NCBI GenBank assembly: GCA_041486115.1
Contig: JBGPKT010000016.1
Location: forward strand, 1-30,703
DNA from: JACQBY01 sp041486115
GTDB taxonomy: Bacteria > Nitrospirota > Nitrospiria > JACQBW01
Direction: 5' to 3'
Length of the DNA stretch: 30,703 nucleotides
Shown here: in pieces, positions 8,835-15,515 of the stretch
Layout of the letters: the number at the start of each line of letters is the position of its first letter
Numbering within the stretch: position 1 is the first letter of the stretch
The notes under the pieces: model-generated
Told to the model about the DNA's origin: nothing
What the model saw: only the letters and a program-made list of their open reading frames with translations
Database searches by the model: none
Position numbers and translations under genes: made by a program

Positions 8835-8843
8835 AGTATAGCA
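8835..8843 (-). promoter_or_regulatory. Extended -10 promoter element for the M50 protease/beta-oxidation operon
   Basis: On the minus strand the sequence TGCTATACT forms an extended -10 element. No good -35 hexamer is visible 17 bases upstream. The last base of the hexamer is 8 bases from the ATG at 8826, so the transcript would start within about two bases of the start codon. The same TGnTATACT motif recurs before three other genes in this window. Confidence 0.5.
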
Positions 8844-8964
8844 TAAGGTTAAAAGCTTGTTCTCCCGTTTTCCACGATGATAGCGTTCCGTTCGGCCTGT
8901 TGATCCAGGGAGGTTACATGAGTATACTTAATAAAGCTATCCTTTGATAGTCTAAAAGTCATCT

Positions 8965-8993
8965 TTTACTTTAAAATACCCGGGTGCTATACT
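8965..8993 (+). promoter_or_regulatory. Sigma-70-type promoter for the 9029 operon
   Basis: TTTACT, a 17-base spacer and TATACT, with TG placed for an extended -10 (TGCTATACT). Predicted start of transcription is near 9000, giving a leader of about 29 bases before the ATG at 9029. The spacing is ideal and the motif resembles the one before 19592. Confidence 0.6.
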
Positions 8994-9028
8994 TCAACTG
9001 AACAAGCGAGTCCTTTCATGGCCGGCAA

Positions 9029-9892
9029 ATGAATCATCAAATCAAAACGATCGGGATTATCGGCGCGGGCCGGATGGGAACGGGGATCGCCCAGACCGGG
9101 CTGGTCCATCAGTTTGAAATCCTGATTTTCGATGCCTTGCCCGACCAGCTTCAAAAAGGGATCAAGGCCATTCAAAAGGGGTTGGATCTTTCGGTTTCAA
9201 AAGGGTCTCTTTCACCCAAAGGAAAAAAGGAGGCCGAAACCCGGTTACACCCCGTCTCATCACTGGACCAGATTAAAAGCGCCGGTTTTGTGATTGAAGC
9301 GGCCGTAGAAAATGAAACGATAAAAACAAAGATATTTAAAGAACTCGACGCTTTCTTGCCCCCTGCCGTCGTGATGGCATCGAATACCTCTTCGATTTCA
9401 ATCACCCGCCTCGGGTCTGCAACACAAAACCCCGGGCGGGTTATCGGAATGCACTTTATGAATCCTGTTCCGGTCATGGAACTGGTCGAAATCATCCCCG
9501 GTTTTCATACGTCGCCCGGGACTAAGACTGCAACCTTGAACCTCGCAAAAGATTTGGGGAAAACCGCTGTGGAATCGGCCGATACGCCCGGCTTTATCGT
9601 CAACCGGATCTTAATGCCGATGATCAATGAGGCTGCCTTTGCCTTGATGGAACAGACGGGAACCGCAGAAGCGATCGACCGGGCAATGACATTAGGCGCT
9701 CATTTTCCCATGGGCCCGCTGGAACTGGCTGATATGATCGGTCTCGATATCTGCCTCGATATCTGCGAGGTCATGCACAGGGAGTTCGGGGAGCCGAAAT
9801 ACATACCCTGCCCCCTCCTTAAAAAATATGTCGAAGCTGGCTGGCTGGGGAAAAAAACAGGGCGCGGTTTTTATACTTATCCGGACAAATGA
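9029..9892 (+). CDS. hbd: 3-hydroxybutyryl-CoA dehydrogenase
   Basis: NAD(P)-dependent oxidation of 3-hydroxybutyryl-CoA to acetoacetyl-CoA, or the reverse. The 287-residue single-module protein has the typical Hbd/PaaH length. GAGRMG is at 12-17. The catalytic block ASNTSSISITRLG is followed by GMHFMNPVPVMELVEIIPG, which carries the His-Glu pair, and the Asn is in FIVNRILMPMINEA. The C-terminal domain contains FPMGPLELADMIGLD and ends GWLGKKTGRGFYTYP. It is the first gene of a plus-strand operon that continues with acyl-CoA dehydrogenase and mutase genes, which suggests a C4-acyl-CoA role distinct from the longer dehydrogenase at 3796. The Shine-Dalgarno is weak. A five-codon mini-reading-frame (MAGK) ends by overlapping the start ATG and could couple initiation. 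Confidence 0.93.
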   Translation: MNHQIKTIGIIGAGRMGTGIAQTGLVHQFEILIFDALPDQLQKGIKAIQKGLDLSVSKGSLSPKGKKEAETRLHPVSSLDQIKSAGFVIEAAVENETIKTKIFKELDAFLPPAVVMASNTSSISITRLGSATQNPGRVIGMHFMNPVPVMELVEIIPGFHTSPGTKTATLNLAKDLGKTAVESADTPGFIVNRILMPMINEAAFALMEQTGTAEAIDRAMTLGAHFPMGPLELADMIGLDICLDICEVMHREFGEPKYIPCPLLKKYVEAGWLGKKTGRGFYTYPDK

Positions 9893-9906
9893 AAGAAGGG
9901 ACCCCG

Positions 9907-11049
9907 ATGGACTTCCGACAGACCTCCGAACAGCAGATGATTGCCGATACCGTCAGGCAATTCGCGAAAAACGAAATCAGGCCGGTCGCCTCTCAAATGG
10001 ACCGGGAGGGGGAATTCCCCCGCTCGATTGTCAAGAAACTGGCCGAATTGGGGCTGATGGCAGCTTTCATCCCCCCTGAATACGGGGGGAGCGGAATGGA
10101 CATGGTCTCGTATGTGATCGCTCTGGAGGAAATCGCCTCGGCATGGGCCTCTCTAAGTGTCATCATGACCGTTAATAATTCTCTCGTCTGCGAACCCATC
10201 TACCGGTTCGGAAATGGCGCGCAAAGAAAAAGCTACCTTCCCCGCCTGGCCTCAGGCGAGCTTCTCGGTTGTTATGCCCTGACAGAACCGGAATCAGGCT
10301 CGGATGCCGGCGCGCTGAAAACCACCGCCGTTAAAAAAGGAGACCGGTATCTGCTCAATGGAACCAAGTTGTTTATCACCAATGGCAATGAGGCCGGCCT
10401 TGCCGTCGTTTATGCGTTGACCGCTCCCGAAAAAGGGAAAAAGGGGATCTCGGCGTTTATTGTTGAAAAAACTTTTCCCGGATTTTTCATCGGCAAGCTC
10501 GAAGATAAACTCGGATTAAGAAGTTCAGATACCGCGGAATTACTCTTTCAGGATTGTGAAGTTCCCGCGGAAAATGTGCTTGGAACAGAAAATGAGGGAT
10601 TTAAAATCGCGCTTTCTACCTTGGACGGAGGCCGAATCGGAATCGCTTCTCAGGCCCTGGGAATTGCCCGGGCATGTCTCGAAGAGGCCAGGGCTTACGC
10701 CCGGACAAGAAAACAGTTCAATCAGACCCTTTCTTCATTTGAGGCGATCCAGTGGATGCTTGCCGATATGAAAGTCGATTACGACGCCGCCCGCTGGATG
10801 ACCCTTAAAGCGGCGAGAAAAAAGGAGAAGGGTCTTCCGGTGACGCTAGATGCCGCCATGGCCAAAATGCTTGCCTCCGAAATGGCCAACCGGACAGCCT
10901 ATAAAGCCATGCAGGTCTTCGGGGGGTACGGATACACCAAAGAGGCCGCCGTCGAACGTCTTTACCGGGATGCGAGAATCACCACCCTTTACGAAGGGAC
11001 ATCCGAAATACAACGACTGGTCATCGCTCGCGAGCTTTTAAAATCGTAG
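9907..11049 (+). CDS. Acyl-CoA dehydrogenase (short/medium-chain, butyryl-CoA type)
   Basis: FAD-dependent alpha,beta-dehydrogenation of an acyl-CoA, with electrons passed to ETF. The 380-residue form starting MDFRQTSEQQ matches the family, and an AAGGG lies about 7 bases before that ATG. An upstream ATG at 9889 overlaps the previous stop (ATGA) and would add six residues. Visible features are the flavin-binding segment CYALTEPESGSDAGA, LNGTKLFITNG, the RKQFNQTLSSFEAIQW helix, QVFGGYGYTKEA, and the catalytic base Glu363 in LYEGTSEIQR. Glu at this C-terminal site is typical of short-chain, butyryl-type dehydrogenases. Placement directly after 3-hydroxybutyryl-CoA dehydrogenase and before a butyryl/isobutyryl-type mutase subunit fits butyryl-CoA as substrate; that is inference. 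Confidence 0.92.
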   Translation: MDFRQTSEQQMIADTVRQFAKNEIRPVASQMDREGEFPRSIVKKLAELGLMAAFIPPEYGGSGMDMVSYVIALEEIASAWASLSVIMTVNNSLVCEPIYRFGNGAQRKSYLPRLASGELLGCYALTEPESGSDAGALKTTAVKKGDRYLLNGTKLFITNGNEAGLAVVYALTAPEKGKKGISAFIVEKTFPGFFIGKLEDKLGLRSSDTAELLFQDCEVPAENVLGTENEGFKIALSTLDGGRIGIASQALGIARACLEEARAYARTRKQFNQTLSSFEAIQWMLADMKVDYDAARWMTLKAARKKEKGLPVTLDAAMAKMLASEMANRTAYKAMQVFGGYGYTKEAAVERLYRDARITTLYEGTSEIQRLVIARELLKS

Positions 11050-11131
11050 CGGGTTTTGACAGACCCGATCGGAAAAGGAATACTTCAGAGGGGTCACCAT
11101 CACTTCAGCATTTAACATCGGGAGGAAGGGC

Positions 11132-11620
11132 ATGAACAGATCAACCATATTTCTATTCGTTAAAGAAAACATCCAGACAACCGCTTTATTTTTAATGATC
11201 CTCTTGCTCCCATTGACCACTTTTGCCATGGAAAAAGAAATGGGAGGCAAAGAAGGGGGAGCCTGCAATGGAGATATCGAGAAATTCTGCAAAGAGGTAA
11301 AACCGGGCAAGGGGAGAATTATCCGTTGTCTTAAAGAGAATGAAAGCCAGCTCTCCGGAGAATGCAAGCAAGACCTGTCGCAAATGAAAGAAAAGATGAC
11401 TAAAAAAATGAAAGAGGTCCGCGAAGCCTGCAAGGCAGACGTCGAAGCCTTCTGCAATGAAATTCACCCGGGTGGTGGACGGATGATGCAATGCCTCAAA
11501 AAACATGAAGAGCATATTTCGGCAAAATGTAAAAATTCCTTCCAAGGGAAAGAACGGGAACACCAGCCGATGCAGGGAGATCAACATAATAATATGGGTC
11601 CGGGCGGCCCTCTGGATTAG
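11132..11620 (+). CDS. Secreted protein with two cysteine-rich (GLG1-like) repeats
   Basis: A 162-residue protein with a signal peptide: a polar start, a hydrophobic stretch at about 18-30, and a likely cut after TFA near residue 32. The mature part has two repeats, Cys45-Cys78 and Cys100-Cys133, each with the identical pattern C-x7-C-x12-C-x11-C and a shared core (CxxDxxxFCxEx.PGxGRxxxCL). This matches the cysteine-rich repeat first described in eukaryotic Golgi GLG1/ESL-1 and also found in bacterial periplasmic proteins of unknown function. A charged helical linker (about 80-99) separates the repeats and the tail is His-, Gln- and Gly-rich. GGGAGG lies 6 bases before the ATG. The gene is wedged between acyl-CoA dehydrogenase and the mutase large subunit, which starts only 2 bases after its stop. 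No function is assigned. Confidence 0.85.
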   Translation: MNRSTIFLFVKENIQTTALFLMILLLPLTTFAMEKEMGGKEGGACNGDIEKFCKEVKPGKGRIIRCLKENESQLSGECKQDLSQMKEKMTKKMKEVREACKADVEAFCNEIHPGGGRMMQCLKKHEEHISAKCKNSFQGKEREHQPMQGDQHNNMGPGGPLD

Positions 11621-11622
11621 AC

Positions 11623-13182
11623 ATGGGCAAGATTAAATCTCTCTACACCCGGAAGGACCTGAAGGGGTGGTCTCCCGACCGCGACCTGGGCCTTCCGGGA
11701 CAATTTCCTTATACCCGCGGGGTCTATCCCGATATGTACAGGAAGCAGTTATGGACGATGCGCCAGTTTTCCGGTTTCGGATCGGCCGAAAATACCAACA
11801 AACGGTTTAAATATCTCCTTTCACACGGAACCACCGGCCTCTCTGTCGCCTTTGATATGCCAACCCTGATGGGTTACGATTCCGACCATCCCCGCTCTCT
11901 GGGAGAAGTCGGAAAATGCGGCGTTGCCATCGATACGCTCCAGGATATGGAGCGCCTGTTCGACGGGATCAAGCTCGATCAGGTCAGTACCTCGATGACC
12001 ATCAACGGTCCCGCCATTATTCTGTTCGCCATGTATGTCGCGGTCGCCGAAAAACAGGGCGTCCGCCCTGCCGCTTTAACAGGGACCCTTCAAAACGACA
12101 TCTTAAAAGAGTTTATCGCACAAAAAGAGTGGATCTCCCCCCCGGAGCCCTCGTTAAAGCTCATCAACGACATTATCCGTTTTTGCGTCGAGAAGGCCCC
12201 CCGGTTTCATCCGGTCAGCATCAGCGGATATCATATCCGGGAAGCCGGTTCGTCCGCCGTTCAGGAGCTGGCCTTTACCCTGTACGACGGATTGACCTAT
12301 GTGGAATCGGCGATCAAGTCAGGGCTCAAGGTCGACCAGTTCGCCCCTCGCCTTTCGTTCTTTTTTAATGCCCATAATGATTTTTTTGAAGAAGTCGCCA
12401 AATTCCGCGCCGCCAGAAGAATCTGGGCCCGGTCGATGAAACAAAAGTTTCGACCCAGGAAACCTGAATCGATGGCGCTCCGTTTCCATACTCAGACCGC
12501 CGGCTGCACCCTGACCGCCCAGCAGCCCGTCAACAACATCGTCCGGGTCGCCCTGCAGGCGCTGGCCGGAGTTTTGGGAGGAACCCAGTCGCTTCATACC
12601 AACTCCATGGATGAAACGCTGGCCCTCCCCTCAGAAGAGGCGGTCAAGATTGCGCTCAGAACCCAGCAGATCATCGCGCTCGAAACCGGCATACCGGGAA
12701 CCGCCGACCCCCTGGGAGGATCCTATTATATTGAGACGCTGACCAATCAGATCGAAAAAGAGGCCCTTCTGTACTTTAAAAAGCTGGACCGGCTCGGCGG
12801 GATGGTGGCGGCCATTGAAAAGGGATTTCCTCAAAGGGAGATCCATCGATCCGCCATGCAGATCCAAAAAGAGACCGATCAGAAAAAAATAAACATCGTG
12901 GGTATGAATTGTTTTGTCGAAGCCTCTGAACCGCCGATTTCTCTTTTAAAAATCAGCGACCGCATCGAACGGGAACAAACCCGGAAACTGAAGCTCTTTA
13001 AGAAGAAACGGAATGCAAAAAAAGCGCGGGAGGCGCTCCACCGTCTGGCAGAAGGAGCAGATCGGGGAGACGATCTCATGCCGATGGTGATCGGAGCGGT
13101 TAAAGCCGGAGCCACTTTGGGAGAGATGACGGAACTGTTCAAACAAATCTACGGCGAATATCATGAAACTTGGAGCGTTTGA
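11623..13182 (+). CDS. B12-dependent acyl-CoA mutase large subunit, predicted isobutyryl-CoA mutase type
   Basis: Substrate-binding TIM-barrel subunit of a split adenosylcobalamin mutase, 519 residues, lacking a B12-binding domain. Family blocks are clear: TRGVYPDMYRKQLWTMRQF, GLSVAFDMPTLMGYDSDHP, TLQNDILKEF, SISGYHIREAG with His204, and GGTQSLHTNSMDEALALPS-like sequence. It would usually be labelled methylmalonyl-CoA mutase. The two specificity residues argue otherwise. The Tyr of methylmalonyl-CoA mutase (Tyr89 bacterial, Tyr110 human) is Phe49, and the carboxylate-binding Arg (Arg207/Arg228) is Gln167. The 118-residue spacing matches exactly. Phe plus Gln is the pair described for isobutyryl-CoA mutase IcmA. 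The gene starts 2 bases after the cysteine-rich protein gene and its end overlaps the hydrolase gene by 20 bases. The small subunit is encoded at 19592. The fold is certain; the substrate is inferred. Confidence 0.9.
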   Translation: MGKIKSLYTRKDLKGWSPDRDLGLPGQFPYTRGVYPDMYRKQLWTMRQFSGFGSAENTNKRFKYLLSHGTTGLSVAFDMPTLMGYDSDHPRSLGEVGKCGVAIDTLQDMERLFDGIKLDQVSTSMTINGPAIILFAMYVAVAEKQGVRPAALTGTLQNDILKEFIAQKEWISPPEPSLKLINDIIRFCVEKAPRFHPVSISGYHIREAGSSAVQELAFTLYDGLTYVESAIKSGLKVDQFAPRLSFFFNAHNDFFEEVAKFRAARRIWARSMKQKFRPRKPESMALRFHTQTAGCTLTAQQPVNNIVRVALQALAGVLGGTQSLHTNSMDETLALPSEEAVKIALRTQQIIALETGIPGTADPLGGSYYIETLTNQIEKEALLYFKKLDRLGGMVAAIEKGFPQREIHRSAMQIQKETDQKKINIVGMNCFVEASEPPISLLKISDRIEREQTRKLKLFKKKRNAKKAREALHRLAEGADRGDDLMPMVIGAVKAGATLGEMTELFKQIYGEYHETWSV

Positions 13183-14002
13183 TCTCTTTCCCCTGACCGA
13201 CGGGACCTTCAGTCTCGACGGCGGGTCGATGTTCGGAGTCGTGCCCAAACCCCTCTGGGAAAAACTCTGTCCGGCCGACTCCCGGAACCGAATTTTATTA
13301 TCTCTCGGCGTCCTCCTGATCCAGGCCGGAGGGAAAAATATTCTGATTGATTCGGGAATCGGGAATAAAGGAGATACGAAATTCAATGATATTTATAACG
13401 TGAAACGTTCTCCCTCCCTAGAAACCGGTTTAAAAAATCAGGGAGTGACTCCGGAGAAGATTCACATCGTGATTAATACGCACCTTCATTTCGACCATGC
13501 CGGAGGAAACACCAAAATCGACGACGATGGACAGCTCGTTCCCGCTTTTCCGAATGCCCGATACTATATCCAGCGGAAAGAGTGGGAATTCGCGCTGATG
13601 CCGAACGAGCGGACAAGAGGAAGCTATATGCTCGAAAACTATTCCCTCCTGGAGAAAACGGGACAGATCGTCTTTCTGGATGGGGACCAATCCATTACAA
13701 AAGGGATCGACGTGATGGAAACGCCGGGCCATACCGAACATCACCAATCGATCCTCATCACCTCAGAAAAAAAGAAAGCCTGTTTTCTCGGAGACCTGAT
13801 CCCGACAACGGCCCATCTTTCCCCTCCTTATATCATGGGGTACGATCTCTTCCCCCTGACCACGTTAAAGACCAAGAAAAAATTATTACAGCAGGCGTAC
13901 GAAGAAAAATGGCTTCTCTTCTTTCAACATGACCCCAAAACCCGGTCGGGCTATCTAAAGGAAAAAAACGGAAAGTTCATCCTTGAACCTGGAACCGAGT
14001 AG
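13163..14002 (+). CDS. Metallo-beta-lactamase-fold hydrolase
   Basis: A 279-residue MBL-superfamily protein. The metal-binding motif is THLHFDHAGG (about 107-116), followed by a later His in ETPGHTEHHQ, the bridging Asp in CFLGDLIPT, and a final FFQHDPKT. The N-terminal LFPLTDGTFSLDGGSMFG opening and overall length resemble quorum-quenching lactonase- or thioesterase-like members, but the substrate cannot be read. The ATG lies 20 bases inside the end of the mutase gene, so translation is probably coupled and a role on a mutase-pathway thioester or ester is conceivable. No good Shine-Dalgarno is visible, which again fits coupling. A hairpin (13989-13996 with 14013-14020) overlaps the stop codon. 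Confidence 0.85.
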   Translation: MKLGAFDLFPLTDGTFSLDGGSMFGVVPKPLWEKLCPADSRNRILLSLGVLLIQAGGKNILIDSGIGNKGDTKFNDIYNVKRSPSLETGLKNQGVTPEKIHIVINTHLHFDHAGGNTKIDDDGQLVPAFPNARYYIQRKEWEFALMPNERTRGSYMLENYSLLEKTGQIVFLDGDQSITKGIDVMETPGHTEHHQSILITSEKKKACFLGDLIPTTAHLSPPYIMGYDLFPLTTLKTKKKLLQQAYEEKWLLFFQHDPKTRSGYLKEKNGKFILEPGTE

Positions 14003-14020
14003 CCAGAAAAGAGGTTCCAG
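13989..14020 (+). terminator. Hairpin at end of hydrolase gene, possible terminator
   Basis: CTGGAACC at 13989-13996 pairs perfectly with GGTTCCAG at 14013-14020 across a 16-base loop, spanning the hydrolase stop codon. A second small inverted repeat (GAGAA/TTCTC) follows. The following T-rich stretch is interrupted, so termination strength is uncertain. Genes converge here. Confidence 0.35.
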
Positions 14021-14140
14021 AGAAAATTCTCCCGGGTCTTTCTTTCTGATATCACCCTGCTTGATACGTTCTAATCCGTTTTGTACCAGCGTTAATTTGC
14101 TTCTCAGTATAGAATTGGGGTTTGATTTGGAAGAGTCAGA

Positions 14141-14338
14141 TTATAACGTCTTGCTTCTAACCTTCTCCCATTCTTTACGAAACCGAAGTTTCTTAAGCTC
14201 CTCGGTTAAGGCTTCGATGATCATATCGGATAGCTTTTCCTCGTTTACAAATTGGCTTAGCCTCTCCATCAGCCACTCAGGAATCAAAATCTTTAATTCT
14301 TTCCGGTAAATTACCTGAATTTCAATTATTGCTACCAT
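14141..14338 (-). CDS. Small ribbon-helix-helix-type DNA-binding protein (antitoxin-like)
   Basis: A 65-residue basic protein. Residues 14-50 read as a beta strand (ELKILIPEWLMERL) followed by two helices (NEEKLSDMIIEALTEELKKL). That is the pattern of MetJ/Arc/CopG ribbon-helix-helix repressors, many of which are antitoxins. The ATG at 14338 has a nearly perfect Shine-Dalgarno, GGAGGTGA, 6 bases upstream, so longer in-frame starts were rejected. No toxin gene is adjacent on the same strand: downstream lies the convergent hydrolase gene, and upstream is the divergent LuxR-type regulator. Local composition is more AT-rich than the metabolic genes, suggesting separate acquisition. The family call rests on secondary-structure pattern rather than a strong motif. 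Confidence 0.6.
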   Translation of the reverse strand: MVAIIEIQVIYRKELKILIPEWLMERLSQFVNEEKLSDMIIEALTEELKKLRFRKEWEKVRSKTL

Positions 14339-14499
14339 AAGTCTCACCTCCATAACATTGTTTGTGTAGATCACATCCCTTCTGAATTTCTGCACCAACG
14401 TTCCCATATTCAGATGATAAATCCCGGGCGAATGCAGTGTATTTTATGTTTTCGCGCTTTTCTCACCCACGAGACTTCAACCAATCTGGAAGGGATAGA

Positions 14500-14528
14500 T
14501 TGCATTCTAAATAATCCTAACCTATAAT
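14500..14528 (+). promoter_or_regulatory. Promoter for the LuxR-type regulator
   Basis: TTGCAT, a 17-base spacer and a perfect TATAAT. Predicted transcription start is near 14535, leaving a leader of about 55 bases before the ATG at 14591. No obvious lux-box palindrome is seen nearby. Confidence 0.6.
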
Positions 14529-14590
14529 CTAGCTGTTTTAATTTCTAATTGAGAACTCCTTTATTGGATACTATCCGAAGAGACAGGTGT

Positions 14591-15406
14591 ATGACTAATC
14601 CCCAACAGCAGATTATTGAGCGAATCAAGGCGAATTCCTCACACTGTCACACCCCGCGGCAATTTAATATACTTCTGGAAGATCTCCAGCGCTTTTTCGG
14701 GAGGGATAAAACTCAGTTGCTTCCCATCGCTTGCGGTTGGGGTTATCCCAACATCAAGTCTATCAATGATGATGGAACAGTAGATTTTCATTGCGAAATT
14801 GTCAGTGTAAGAAGCTTGGATTTCCCAATGCCCTACCTTAACTGGTATCGAACAGCTGGGATGGTATCGAGAGATCCTGTTATCCTGGAATGGTTTAAGA
14901 CTGGAAGACCCCAGATCTCGTCTGAGGTAGTAAAAAGAAAACCTGATGCATTTCCCAAAGAATTCATTAGTAAGCTTAAAGATTTCGGCCTATATCACTC
15001 ACTAGAGGGAGGATGGATTTTCAATTCGAATAACCTCCAGAGCTTTGAGGCAGCAACGCTTCCTCATGCAAAAGATTTTTCTATTGCTGTCTTTTCCATA
15101 GCTTTGAAATCCGAATCAGAGTGCAATAAGTATATTGACATGTTCGCAGAACTTCTTCCTTCCATCTGTCTAGCACTAAAAAACGCTTACAACAGTCCAA
15201 CGCTAACCCCCAAAAAATTGACCATTCTCAAATATATCGCGCTGGGCAGTAACCATAAAGAAATCGCCCATGCTTTAGAGATTTCTGAGAGCGCAGTTAA
15301 AGATCATCGAATTAAAATTCTTAAAGCGCTCAATGCCCAGAATGATGCGAACGCCGTATTAATTGCATTAGTTGAAAGAGTGATCAAACCTTGCCTTTAC
15401 CTCTAG
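14591..15406 (+). CDS. LuxR-family transcriptional regulator (autoinducer-binding-like, orphan)
   Basis: A 271-residue regulator. The N-terminal part contains a W-x-x-Y ... DP ... W pattern (LNWYRTAGMVSRDPVILEW), which matches the ligand pocket of acyl-homoserine-lactone-binding LuxR proteins. The C-terminal 60 residues are a LuxR/GerE helix-turn-helix: LTPKKLTILKYIALGSNHKEIA, then ISESAVKDHRIKILKAL. In place of the usual VKTHRxNIxxKL there is VKDHRIKILKAL. No LuxI-type synthase is in the window, so it looks like a LuxR solo. A TTG at 14549 would add 14 residues, but the ATG at 14591 with AGGTG just upstream is preferred. The gene has lower GC than its neighbours and interrupts the acyl-CoA genes, so lateral acquisition is plausible. 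Its targets are unknown. Confidence 0.85.
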   Translation: MTNPQQQIIERIKANSSHCHTPRQFNILLEDLQRFFGRDKTQLLPIACGWGYPNIKSINDDGTVDFHCEIVSVRSLDFPMPYLNWYRTAGMVSRDPVILEWFKTGRPQISSEVVKRKPDAFPKEFISKLKDFGLYHSLEGGWIFNSNNLQSFEAATLPHAKDFSIAVFSIALKSESECNKYIDMFAELLPSICLALKNAYNSPTLTPKKLTILKYIALGSNHKEIAHALEISESAVKDHRIKILKALNAQNDANAVLIALVERVIKPCLYL

Positions 15407-15458
15407 GTGGTTAAAATGAATCTTTTGATATTTACAAATTAAGTATTCAGTGGTATTC

Positions 15459-15492
15459 AACGGATTTTGCTAACTTGAATTTCCGTTTTTTT
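15459..15492 (+). terminator. Candidate intrinsic terminator after the LuxR-type gene
   Basis: AACGGA (15459-15464) pairs with TCCGTT (15482-15487) across a 17-base loop and runs into seven T residues. The stem is short and the loop long, so this is a weak prediction. A tandem GTATTCA direct repeat lies just before it. Confidence 0.35.
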
Positions 15493-15515
15493 GTAGGTGT
15501 CGTCTTTGAGAGTCT

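Noticed and set aside
11623..13182. Annotation as methylmalonyl-CoA mutase
   Set aside because: The specificity residues are Phe49 and Gln167 rather than Tyr and Arg, so I call it isobutyryl-CoA-type pending assay.
13983..14309. Plus-strand frame after the hydrolase gene
   Set aside because: It starts inside the hydrolase gene, has no ribosome site and lies antisense to the ribbon-helix-helix gene.
14549..14590. TTG start adding 14 residues to the LuxR-type regulator
   Set aside because: The added residues do not extend the family alignment, and the ATG at 14591 has a nearby AGGTG.
14339..14590. Lux-box operator
   Set aside because: No 18-20 base palindrome of that type was found upstream of the LuxR-type gene.
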